A stretch of 64,000 bases of DNA from Globisporangium splendens (lineage: Eukaryota; Oomycota; Peronosporomycetes; Pythiales; Pythiaceae): positions 60,743-124,742 of the forward strand of contig VFIW01000122.1 of NCBI GenBank assembly GCA_006386115.1, given 5' to 3'. Positions 22,750 to 31,427 of the stretch are shown here, piece by piece. Both the position numbers and the translations under genes were made by a program. How positions within the stretch are numbered: the first letter of the stretch is position 1; each line of letters opens with the position of its first letter. Under the pieces are notes generated by a model. That model made no database searches, was not told where the DNA came from, and saw only the letters and a list, made by a program, of their open reading frames with translations.

Positions 22750-23884
22750 TCGACTCTCGCTTCCACAACTCGCGGATTCGATCTTGCAATCCGCGAGGAA
22801 GCATCACGCCGTTGTAACCACGAAGGTGCTCCTCAGCCAACTGAGGATCATCGCTGGTGCAGATGCGGCAACCCCTCGGTGTGGTCTTGACTCCACACGG
22901 AACCCCAAGATCCACGCATTCCTCGTGGATCGCCAACAACTTTCCAACGGCATTGTGCCGGAGGAACTTATCCCGATTATCTCGCAATCGAGAGATACAC
23001 TTCGCAGCGTCTTCGTTGAAATTCACAACGAAGGCACCCCACGCTTGCGAAAGGAACAGCGCTTGTTTCTCAGCGCTGTGAGACTTCTTTGACTTCGATC
23101 GACCATCGAAGTACCGCATCGAATGGAAAAGGTCGATGTAAAACTCCTTGCGCGCCTTGGGATGGAAGTTCTGTCGAAGGACGAAGTCATCGTCCTTGAT
23201 GGTACTAACATCGTACAGCGCGTGAGTGCCCGCACGCTGGGTGCCACGATGCGCACGAACCCAATTGGGTTTGGGCGCCCATAAGTGACTCCAGCTAGAA
23301 GGGACGAAATCCATCCCTTCAGAAGGACCCGTCGCCGGATCCTTCTCCTCCGCCGGAAAGGCAAGATAGCGTGGCAACTCGCTATTTCCCGATGACGCAG
23401 TAACCTGCGCATCAGATTCGGATTCCACATCGAAGAGCAAGTCCTCGAGTGGATCGACAGCATCCAGTTCACAATTGGACGCGTCCAGCGAGAGAAGGAT
23501 ATTTCTCGCTGCATTCACCAGGTCGGGATCAGCTGACGCTAATCCTTCCCGACCGAGATTTTCCATCGTGTTGGCAGATGCCGCGCTTTCCGACGCTCCG
23601 ACGTCGGAAATGGCAACCGCCACGGTGGATCCGCTCGTTTCTCCGTGAGGAGATCCCTCCTCACGACGCTTCTTCCGTGTAGGCTCATTCAAGAGGGCCG
23701 CGGACGACGAACGTTTCGCTTCGTTTCGTTTGAGATTCGAACGGTCAACGGAAGAAGACTCGGCTTCTTCCTCCCGATCGTCACACACGGCATTCGTCGT
23801 GGTGCTACTCATTGGAGTGTTGCAAGGAGTCACCTCCTCGCTACTCGACTCGTAGTCAACAGCATAGCTGTCGATCGAAGACAT
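22274..23884 (-). CDS. Antisense ORF inside the nested retrotransposon, 536 aa
   Basis: Runs opposite to gag-pol, between the chromodomain and the 3' LTR. The frame opens at 23968; ATG 23884 (MSSIDSYAVDYESSSEEV) is the likelier start. It is uninterrupted although gag and pol of the same copy carry stops. N-terminal third is acidic and Ser-rich with a basic cluster (NEPTRKKRREEG); a central folded-looking region contains KEFYIDLFHSMRYFDGRSKS, DAAKCISRLRDNRDKF and CRICTSDDP; the C-terminus is a heptad-rich coiled coil (ENEVLRLRAELSEMIAKHER) ending LLKRKRPTSH. It overlaps the sense chromodomain by 476 bp. No domain family is recognised. Antisense ORFs are known in other Ty3/Gypsy lineages, but I cannot link this one to any. 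Confidence 0.7.
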   Translation of the reverse strand: MSSIDSYAVDYESSSEEVTPCNTPMSSTTTNAVCDDREEEAESSSVDRSNLKRNEAKRSSSAALLNEPTRKKRREEGSPHGETSGSTVAVAISDVGASESAASANTMENLGREGLASADPDLVNAARNILLSLDASNCELDAVDPLEDLLFDVESESDAQVTASSGNSELPRYLAFPAEEKDPATGPSEGMDFVPSSWSHLWAPKPNWVRAHRGTQRAGTHALYDVSTIKDDDFVLRQNFHPKARKEFYIDLFHSMRYFDGRSKSKKSHSAEKQALFLSQAWGAFVVNFNEDAAKCISRLRDNRDKFLRHNAVGKLLAIHEECVDLGVPCGVKTTPRGCRICTSDDPQLAEEHLRGYNGVMLPRGLQDRIRELWKRESISVDSRTAAPSQEHRLGASRPVPRYLDLAGNQANERDRRAPSSLATIDRDKQVSSPRSSVGSPRSLATEELEEGRSARDSEAHPQSDQRLLDRLKYAERENEVLRLRAELSEMIAKHERLEGQLSRLEADRKLVLGILRDHGLLKRKRPTSHRGDDTL

Positions 23885-24081
23885 TTGTACGAGGTTCACC
23901 TCGCACAGCTTGCGGCGTCTGGAAAGCTCTCTGTTGGGCACGGCGCACACTGAGAACTGAGCCCGCAAGACTCAGTGCTCTGCCTTCTGTGGCCAGTTCC
24001 TCCGAACACGGAAGAACACCAAAGAACACAGAAGAACACAAGATGGATTGGTCGCGCGCGTTTCTACGTGACCAATCGCTT

Positions 24082-24093
24082 TACGGGGGATGA
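24082..24093 (+). other. Polypurine tract before the 3' LTR
   Basis: cgggggatga directly abuts the 3' LTR, as expected for plus-strand priming. Confidence 0.65.
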
Positions 24094-24481
24094 TGTAATG
24101 GGGCCTCCCGTTACATGGGTTCCCGGGTCAGGAGAGTGCGGGTTTTCTCCCACATGGGTTTTACCACCTCTTCCGAACCCACCCACGTCGTACAGTTGGA
24201 GACACATTAATATGTGTCACTCATGAACACTGTACGTAGCCATTTGCATATTAGCCAGTAAGACTAAGCCGTTAAGATTTAATCCCATTGGATGATAGTC
24301 GGACTGGACATCCGATTATCTACCAATGAGAGACACCGTAGGTTTCAGTCACTACGGTTGCATGTTAGCACTTTAACGATTTCAATGCACTTCTCAATTT
24401 GCACGGTAACGCGCAAAGCTCCCTTCCTTTCACCTGCGCTTCCTCAACGCACGTGTACGCCGTGTAACGAGTCCCGTTACA
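24094..24481 (+). repeat. 3' LTR of the nested element
   Basis: 388 bp, same termini as the 5' LTR. It is followed at once by CAACG, the second copy of the target duplication. Confidence 0.93.
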
Positions 24482-24486
24482 CAACG

Positions 24487-27400
24487 TGCAGAGCCTCACC
24501 AGTCTCGTCGTCGAGGATCACGGGGGCTGCCTTCGGAATTGGTCTTGAATGGAACTTGGTTGGATTCTCAGCATAGTGGCTAAGCAACTCCACATTGAAC
24601 GCTGGATGCAAGCGCTTCATGTTTGTTGGCAACACCAATCGAGCCACATTCTTGTTCACCATTGAGTCGATCTTAAACGGTCCAACCTTCTTCGCTGCCA
24701 ACTTCGCCTTTTGGAGAGAGGTGCTTTGAGCGACCGTCTTCAAGGGTAGATTCTTCGTATCTAACATAACGAGATCGCCAGTGTTAAATTCCACTTCGCG
24801 ACGCTTCCTGTCGTAGTATATCTTCTGGCGCTCTTAAGCTTGCTTGAGGTTCTCTTGGGCTAGATTGACGACTTGTTGGTGCTTCTCCGCAAAGTTCTTG
24901 GCAAACTCAGCTATATTTACTGGTTCGAAGTTTCCTTCGTCGACGCCGAACTCTTGGGTAATTAGGTTGCGCACCTTTCTTCCAGTGTCGACTTCAAACG
25001 GTGTGAACTTGGTCGACTCATCAACGAGAGTTGCATGAGCAAACTCGATCGTTCCAAGGTGGCTCACCCAATCGTCTCCATGGTATGACATCATGCATCG
25101 CAGCGCATCTTCCAACACGAGGTTCTGACGCTCGGTTTGTCCGTCTGCTTGCGCGCGATGAGACGTTGTCATGCTCAGCTTGATACCCATGAGCTTGGTC
25201 AGCGACTTCCAAAAGTCCGACGTGAACTTGGGATCGCGGTCGCTGATGATGACCTTCGGCAAACCGTGGTGACGAACCACTGCCTCGAAGAATACCTTGG
25301 CGGTACCTTCGGCATCTGCTGTCGAGTGTGTTGGATGGTACTTCGGACGCTTCGACAACTTGTCCACCGTGACAAAGATTGCATCAAAACCTTCGGACAC
25401 TGGAAGTCCAGTGATGAAATCCATCGACACAACATCCCAGCATTCTTGGAGCGTCGGAATTGGCATCATCAAGCCGATCTTCTTCCGATTGTTCGACTTC
25501 CATCGTGCACAAGTCTGGCAACTGCCAACATACTCGTGAATGTCTTTTTCCAAGGCTGGCCAGTAATACCATTGAGCCGCCTTTAGCTGTGTTCGACGAA
25601 CTCCTGGATGAGCAGCCACAGGAGCATCGCGAAACTCTTGAATAACATCTGTGACCAACTTGCTCGAGTTTGGTACACACAATCGCAGTACCGGGTGCTT
25701 CGTTCGCAAGAACAGAAGACCGTTGCGCTTCTCGAACTTCTCGTTCCCTTCGCGACTCTGCCACACTTCGGCAAAACTTGGGTCGCGAGAATAGCCAGCT
25801 TGAAAGGCTTTCTTCGTCGCTTCGGACAAGTGAACACTTGCCCACTGCGTGTCGACAGTGTGGACTTGCTCTTGCCGCACTGCCACGGCGCGTCTCTCCC
25901 CCCGAAAGTCCGCAGCGGAGAGAAAGACGGAGCAATCCGAATCTGGCAAGTGACGTAGAAATGCCGCGGACACCACATGACGAGAAATAGACTGCGACCG
26001 AGCGTGACACGCATCATCGCAAGCGTGCACTTCGGGAGTCGAAACTACGGGCAACTCATCGGATTGCTTGACTTCTTCCAGTCCTGGTCGAGACAAGGCA
26101 TCAGCAACCACATTGGTACTGCCTTTCACATGGTGCAGGACAAAATCAAACTGGGAGAAGGACGTCAGCATCCGCGCAAGCTTGGGAGTCACCTTCGGAT
26201 GATGTAGCATCCACCGACAAGCCGAATTGTCCGTAAACACATCGAACTGACGACCATGAAGGTAGTGTCGCCGCTTTGACAACGCAAACTTGATTGCGAG
26301 CAGCTCTTTCTCGTGAGCAGGCCACTTTTCCTCATACTGCCCAAACTTCTTTGAATAGAAGGCAATGGGAGCGTCAAACCCGTCGATCTTTTGAGACAAG
26401 ACACCACCCATGCAGTAGCCCGAGGCATCCGTTGTTACCGTGAACCGACGGTCAAAGTCAGGTAAACGCAACGTCGGAGCCTGTTGCAATGCCAACTTCA
26501 AGGCACGAAAGGCGTGATCATGTTCGGATGACCATGTCCACTTTGCATCCTTCTTGATCAGCCTATGCAGCGACAATGCAATCCGCGCAAAGTCGCAAAT
26601 AAACCGACGATAGTATCCGGCGAGACCGAGAAAACTCAACAATGTCTTCTGCGTCGTCGGAGTAGGATACTTCTCGATCGCGGTTGTCTTCTTTGCGTCG
26701 ACTTGGATCCCTTCAGTCGTGACTGTGTGACCGAGGAAATGGACACTGGACTTGCCGAACTCGCACTTGGACAGGCGAGCGTACAACTTCTCATGACGGA
26801 GGACTTCACAGACCATCGCCAGATGTTGCGCATGATCTTTCATCGAGCGGGAGAAGACACAGATGTCGTCGAGATACACGACAACAAACTTGAATTTACC
26901 AAAGAGTACTCGCATAAGACGAGACCATACTCCCGGCATACCCGCTAATCCCATCGGAGCGACACACCATTGGTACGTTTCCTTTTGCGACCTAAAAGCC
27001 GTGTAAGGATGACTGTCAGGCTTCACGCGCATCTGGTGATAACCTTGCGCGAGGTCGATCACCGTGAATACCGTCGCACCGAGCATCTGATCAAAGAGTT
27101 CCTCTATGTGTGGTAGAGGAATATTGGGGATCTTCGTCTGGCTGTTGACATACCGATAGTCGATGACCCAACGTATCGGCACCTTTGTGTTGCCACTGCG
27201 CAGCCATCCAGCGCGCTTCACAGCCATACCCGTCGCGGGATCCTTTTTCGGAACACCGAAGATATTGGAGATCCATGGGGAGTTCGATACTTCAATCCAT
27301 CCCTTCTTCACATTGTCGCGGACGAACTCTTCCAACGCGCCTTGCTCTGTCTTGGACAGACGAAACGGCGGACGCGAGCTTGGCACTGCGTCTGGCTTCG

Positions 27401-28190
27401 GCTGGAGCTCAAAGTTCACAGCACGCTCTGGCGGTAAGCCATCCGGAAGTAACTCCGGGAAACAGTCCGCGAACCGATCAATGACAGGTTTCAACTCTGG
27501 CGGGACGACTGGAGAAATGTCGTTAACTGCGGACACCTTTACGACGAACAACTCTTCATACTCTGCATTCTTGATCTTGGAGCAGATTTCACTACCGCTG
27601 CGCTCGTGCACAGAGGTGTCTTCCGGCAATGCAAACGTCTGCTTTCTCCAATCAATGATCGAGTTGTGCTTGACGAACCATGGCTGACCGAAGATGACAT
27701 CGTGGCTGTTGGGTAGATCCCATTCCGTAAACTGCATTGCCTCAAACTTCTTGTCTTGTACTTGGCGCGATGCTTCCACCTCGTTCACTTGTTTCTTGGT
27801 CCTTCTGCCGTCGAATCCTTGCGCTTCGATCACTGCTGTATTCAGCACTTTCTTCACCAACCCACGCTGGATCAGGTTGGTCGAGGCGCCGCTGTCAATT
27901 AAAATGCGCACATCATTACCATCAACACGGCCGTTCACCATGAACAGGTTGCTCTTACGCGCAATGCCCACTGCGTTTAGCTCCGCATTGTCAAACACAA
28001 TGGGATAATCCACTTCATCCACTGTCGCCAGGTTGTGCTCAACCATCGGACTTGATCGACGAGCTCGCTGTGTCGGACGCTGATATCTTGAGTTGCACGG
28101 CGTGCTCGCTTGTCTCTGCTGGCGCGGCGCACGACGCTCTGACGCTCGGTGTCCAGGTCGATTGCAATTGAAGCAAAGGCGCTGACGCAA
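24487..28190 (-). pseudogene. pol of the older element: protease, RT, RNase H, integrase
   Basis: Frame opens right after gag, with a zinc-knuckle CFNCNRPGHRASE in which the final Cys is replaced by Arg. Protease ILIDSGAST, RT with YLDD near 26870 and CVAPMGLAGMPG, RNase H (TTDASGYCMGG, TDNSACRW) and integrase (SCQTCARWK; MDFITGLP, ISDRDPKF, ADGQTERQN) follow in order. The first His of the integrase zinc motif is Arg (FRDAPVAAHPG). A TAA at 24834 interrupts the integrase C-terminus, after which the frame continues (RREVEFNTGDLVMLDTKN, RLHPAFNVELLSHY) up to the insertion at 24487 inside the chromodomain. Not functional. Confidence 0.92.
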
Positions 28191-28193
28191 ACA

Positions 28194-28928
28194 CTACTCA
28201 CGACCCAAGACTCGGACATTGTCCACTTCCATCGGACTTGCACCATTCAGTCGGTATTGGCGATTGTCGAAACGCCTGTACCTAGGTTCTGAGTGGGACC
28301 GACCTCCATCCGCAGAGCGACGATGCGAACGGTCATAGTCCAACGCTAGAGTGATGGCTTCTGACAACGCAGAACATCGGCGATAGCGCACCTCTGTTCG
28401 GATCGCTGGAGCTAATCCTCGCGCAAAGTACATGATCTTGTCGAGCTCACTCATCTCTTGTACTTGTGTGATAACATGCCTAAAACGACTGACGTAGTCG
28501 TCAAGGCCTCGACTCTGACCCTGGGATAGCTCACCCAACTGGTCACGCAAACGCTCTTGTAGATCGGCGGGAATAAATTCGTTTCCTAGTTCTAGGAAGA
28601 ATTGGTCAACCGTCTCAATCTCTGTCTTCTTCAGAATGAACCACTGGGCAGCTCCCTGCCGCAGGGTTCCTCCCAACATCGCCAAAAGGCGTGGCTGTAG
28701 GCTAGCATCCTGTCTGTCAATGTTCCTCGCCTTTAAATAGTCTCCGACTTGCTCTTTATATAACTGAAACGATTCTTGTAATGCTCCACTATACACCGGT
28801 AATTTACATCCCTCTAATTTTATCTCTGACTCCCGTTTTACTTGCTGGAATTCTTTGATCATCTCTGCTTGCTGGTTTAGCACTGCCAGCATACTCTGCA
28901 GCAACTGGGCATTCGTTGATTCGTTCAT
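28194..28928 (-). CDS. gag of the older element, 244 aa
   Basis: Starts MNESTNAQLLQSMLAVLNQQ with a coiled-coil-like N-terminus, then a retrotransposon gag capsid domain (VYSGALQESFQLYKEQVGDY, AAQWFILKK, GLDDYVSRFRHVI, IMYFARGLAPAIRTEV). It ends at TAG 28194-28196 immediately before the zinc knuckle, which continues in the same frame. The capsid part is intact; the nucleocapsid motif is on the other side of the stop. Confidence 0.88.
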   Translation of the reverse strand: MNESTNAQLLQSMLAVLNQQAEMIKEFQQVKRESEIKLEGCKLPVYSGALQESFQLYKEQVGDYLKARNIDRQDASLQPRLLAMLGGTLRQGAAQWFILKKTEIETVDQFFLELGNEFIPADLQERLRDQLGELSQGQSRGLDDYVSRFRHVITQVQEMSELDKIMYFARGLAPAIRTEVRYRRCSALSEAITLALDYDRSHRRSADGGRSHSEPRYRRFDNRQYRLNGASPMEVDNVRVLGRE

Positions 28929-29112
28929 CTTTGTACTTTTCTTGACTTGACTTCACACTCGGTATTTTACGTAACCGGTTTCACTTGACTTGGCAGGCAG
29001 GGACGGGAGTCGAGATTCTATCTTATGGGATCTTAAAACCAGTATAATACGAAGCTATACTTTTATTTATTTATTTATTTTTTTGTTTCTTTTATTTTTT
29101 AATTGTGTATTT

Positions 29113-29463
29113 TTAGTCGAACTTAGGCGGAGGAACTTGACCTGGACGCAGCTTGGCCTTCCCAGTAGCTGTACTCGATGCCGGCGGGTCTCGTAGCGCG
29201 CGGCGAAAACACTCGTCAATACCGTCGGATGCGTCGATGATTCCTTGAGCGATCCGGATTAGAGCCTTCTTTGCGCGTTTCTTCTTCAGCTTGTCTGGAC
29301 ACTTGTCCACGTACTTCTCTAGCACTTCACAGATCCGGAAAGCCTTCGTCAGACAGTTCACGAGGTCTTGACGGGCTTTATCAGCTTCTGTAGGTTTCGG
29401 CACGCCTAAGTACGTAAAGCTGCCTTGAATCGGGACCTGCTTGACGCGCGGCTTCTTGGGCAT
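29113..29463 (-). CDS. Accessory ORF between LTR and gag of the older element, 116 aa
   Basis: MPKKPRVKQVPIQGSFTYLG to GQVPPPKFD, Lys-rich and mostly helical in appearance (AFRICEVLEKYVDKCPDKLK, KKRAKKALIRIAQGIIDASD). It is intact while pol is not. It lies 184 bp upstream of the gag ATG on the same strand, separated by a T/A-rich stretch. Ty3/Gypsy elements do not normally code here. No family is recognised; a nucleic-acid-binding or helical-bundle protein is possible. No counterpart is seen in the nested element. Confidence 0.6.
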   Translation of the reverse strand: MPKKPRVKQVPIQGSFTYLGVPKPTEADKARQDLVNCLTKAFRICEVLEKYVDKCPDKLKKKRAKKALIRIAQGIIDASDGIDECFRRALRDPPASSTATGKAKLRPGQVPPPKFD

Positions 29464-29871
29464 CGAGTTGGGGAGGTTACCAACTCTGGGAGTTCACAAT
29501 CACAGTCTTGATCCTCTAATGAGGGCTTCACCTAGGCACGCCTGAAGATGACACCACGGAATAACACCCTAAAGAACACAGACAGTTAGGGCGAACCCGA
29601 GACACCGTGTCACTATTAGAGAAACCGAGGTAGACCAGAACACAGAATTACGCACAAAGCACGACTGGCTCAACACTACAGGAGTTGCTGCCACAGAACA
29701 CCAAAGGGTCAACGCACCGACAATGATTCCGGGATTTATGTCACTAAATGCAACACCCGTTCAGAAAGCGGCTCGAATAACAACCTCGGAGGTGCCTGGC
29801 TTGGACGACGACGGCGACTTGAACGCTTGGAAACGGCCACGCTCCCCCCCCAGACGCAAAGTGCTACCAGA
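29464..29871 (-). other. Untranslated leader of the older element with primer-binding site
   Basis: About 400 bp between the 5' LTR (in element sense) and the accessory ORF. The primer-binding site tggtagcactttg (minus strand, 29857-29869) lies two bases from the LTR. No reading frame of note. Confidence 0.7.
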
Positions 29872-30310
29872 TGTAACGGTTTGGGGTCTTCTTGAGATCT
29901 GATTGGTCGAAAGTCGGAAAGTCGGAACTTGATTGGCTGAAAGTCGGGGACGATGGCTTGGACTCGGAAGAGGAGGTAGCAACTTGATGGCAAATTGGAA
30001 AGTGAATTGAATGGAGGACTTAGTTCGCTAGCGCTGCGTCTAAGCCTCCCTGCATGCATGCCTATCCTTTTCTTCAACTGATTCGACTTTTCTTCCTATC
30101 CAGGTGTCCTGCCTGCACCTGTATTTTTATCTGACTAGTTCCATATAACTGTATATATTAGTGTTACATATAAATGAGAGCCTGACCTCGGACTCGAGGT
30201 CAGGCACACGTTACTCATGCCACGACGCTCCGCACGCTAGGCACGTGCGAAGTCAGGCACATGCCGATCCTACGCGCGTGCCTGGCGTGCGAAGTCAGGA
30301 ACACGTGACA
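29872..30310 (-). repeat. LTR (5' LTR of the older element)
   Basis: 439 bp, same length and termini as the copy at 16294-16732, with scattered substitutions. Confidence 0.92.
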
Positions 30311-31310
30311 TTCGGCCTCAACCTCACGACTCTCCTCCATCGACTCCGCGCTCAAACCCGGCTTCGGGGCCCTCACATTCCCCTGGGGTCCGGGCGAGAC
30401 AGCTGGAGTGTCAGAAGGAGAATCCGCTCGGCTTGGCTACGGTGACGTCGCTTGGCTGGGCTCGACTTGACTGGACTTGGTGACTTCGAGATTTCCCAGC
30501 AAAAGGGGATAGAGGTCCAAAAGCATACCTGCCACCATTCCATACGGTCCAATCTCATATATTAACCCTCAAAATTTATATTAATTATAAATTTATAGAT
30601 CAAAATGTTGGATCATATTTATGATAGATACTATGTCCACACTAGGTAGATTAAGTAGTCACTCCGTGTAAGAGGCTATCCGAGACAGCCTCAAACACAG
30701 CACGCACGCTCGCGCTTGAGAGGAAGACTTGAGAGGAACTTGGCAAAAATGCAACTGAATTGAAATGAGCTTGTGGTTCCTGACGCTACATATAAAACAC
30801 CACTAGGACTCCTAGAGGTTTTATGCATAAAACCTAAACATGCAGAAATAAAACCTATGAATCTGATATATAAAACCTTGGGTACACTGAGGTTGAACCT
30901 ACGGGATCTTCGAGAAACTTGAACTTGAAGTACCGCGAAGATTCCCTGCGAAGTGATTGGCTCACGCCACTCACTTCAGGTGATAGAGACACGTCCGTCT
31001 CGTCGCCAGTGTTGTTTCCCCAAGCAGGAACCATCACTCACATGTCTCGAGTACTGTTGTGCGTAATCACGCCGAATCTCAATGATTGCGAGCGACCAAC
31101 ACTCAACTCAGACACAGATTGTTCTGACGTCAGACGATGACGTCACCTGTGCATGTGGGGATCACTTTTATGTGCTTCGCCCAATATCTTCGCACCCACA
31201 ATGCACTTCCACAAGGTGGTGTGTGATACACACACAAAGAGCCACCTTGCGTGTAATGCCAGCCTTAACCCATTACACTCCGTCTAAATCAAGTAGTATA
31301 GACAACTTTC
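30311..31310 (+). mobile_element. 3' remnant of a LINE, cut by the Gypsy LTR and by a solo LTR
   Basis: The parts 30311-30666 and 31278-31310 match the 3' region of the LINE at 39955-47561 (compare 47170-47561): a small terminal ORF (30312-30470, stop TGA), an AT-rich untranslated stretch, and the terminal block tagattaagtagtcactcc...tagtatagacaactttc. It ends in the 17-bp tRNA-Phe target sequence (31311-31327). The 5' part is missing beyond the Gypsy LTR. Confidence 0.85.
30667..31277. mobile_element. Solo LTR, 611 bp, inserted in a LINE 3' end
   Basis: TGTAAGAGGC to CCCATTACA, flanked by the perfect direct repeat CTCCG (30662-30666 and 31278-31282). Removing it and one CTCCG restores the usual LINE terminus. 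It is unlike the other two LTR families here except for the TGTAA/TTACA ends. It contains taaaacctag-type hairpins and no ORF. Confidence 0.88.
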
Positions 31311-31427
31311 AACTGAGCTATCGAGGCACTTCTCAATTTGCCGGCTACCCCACAAGTCGACTTGAGAAATACCAAGCCAACCGCCGCCTCCACGCCGCCG
31401 CCTTCCTACCCTCAAGCTTCTTTCGCA

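Larger units (their letters stand above)
16918..24481 (+). mobile_element. Ty3/Gypsy chromovirus-type LTR retrotransposon (younger, nested)
   Basis: 7.56 kb with LTRs at both ends, perfect 5-bp target duplication CAACG at 16913-16917 and 24482-24486, primer-binding site, gag, protease, RT, RNase H, integrase, chromodomain, antisense ORF and polypurine tract. The two LTRs differ at roughly ten positions by eye, so the insertion is not recent, in line with three in-frame stops in gag and pol. Confidence 0.95.
16294..30310 (-). mobile_element. Ty3/Gypsy chromovirus-type LTR retrotransposon (older, interrupted)
   Basis: Flanked by two near-identical 439-bp LTRs in minus orientation (element reads from 30310 down to 16294). 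Order: LTR, primer-binding site, accessory ORF, gag, protease, RT, RNase H, integrase, chromodomain, polypurine tract, LTR. A plus-strand element of 7.6 kb is inserted inside the chromodomain. Outer flanks are TTCAG and TTCGG, which match at four of five positions. Defects visible: a stop between gag and pol, loss of the last zinc-knuckle Cys, a stop in the integrase region, and the insertion. It is dead as a gene set but structurally complete. Confidence 0.92.

Noticed and set aside
31328..31370. TTCTCAA/TTGAGAA hairpin at the 5' end of LINE A
   Set aside because: The pairing is not preserved in family B, so it is not supported as a conserved structure.
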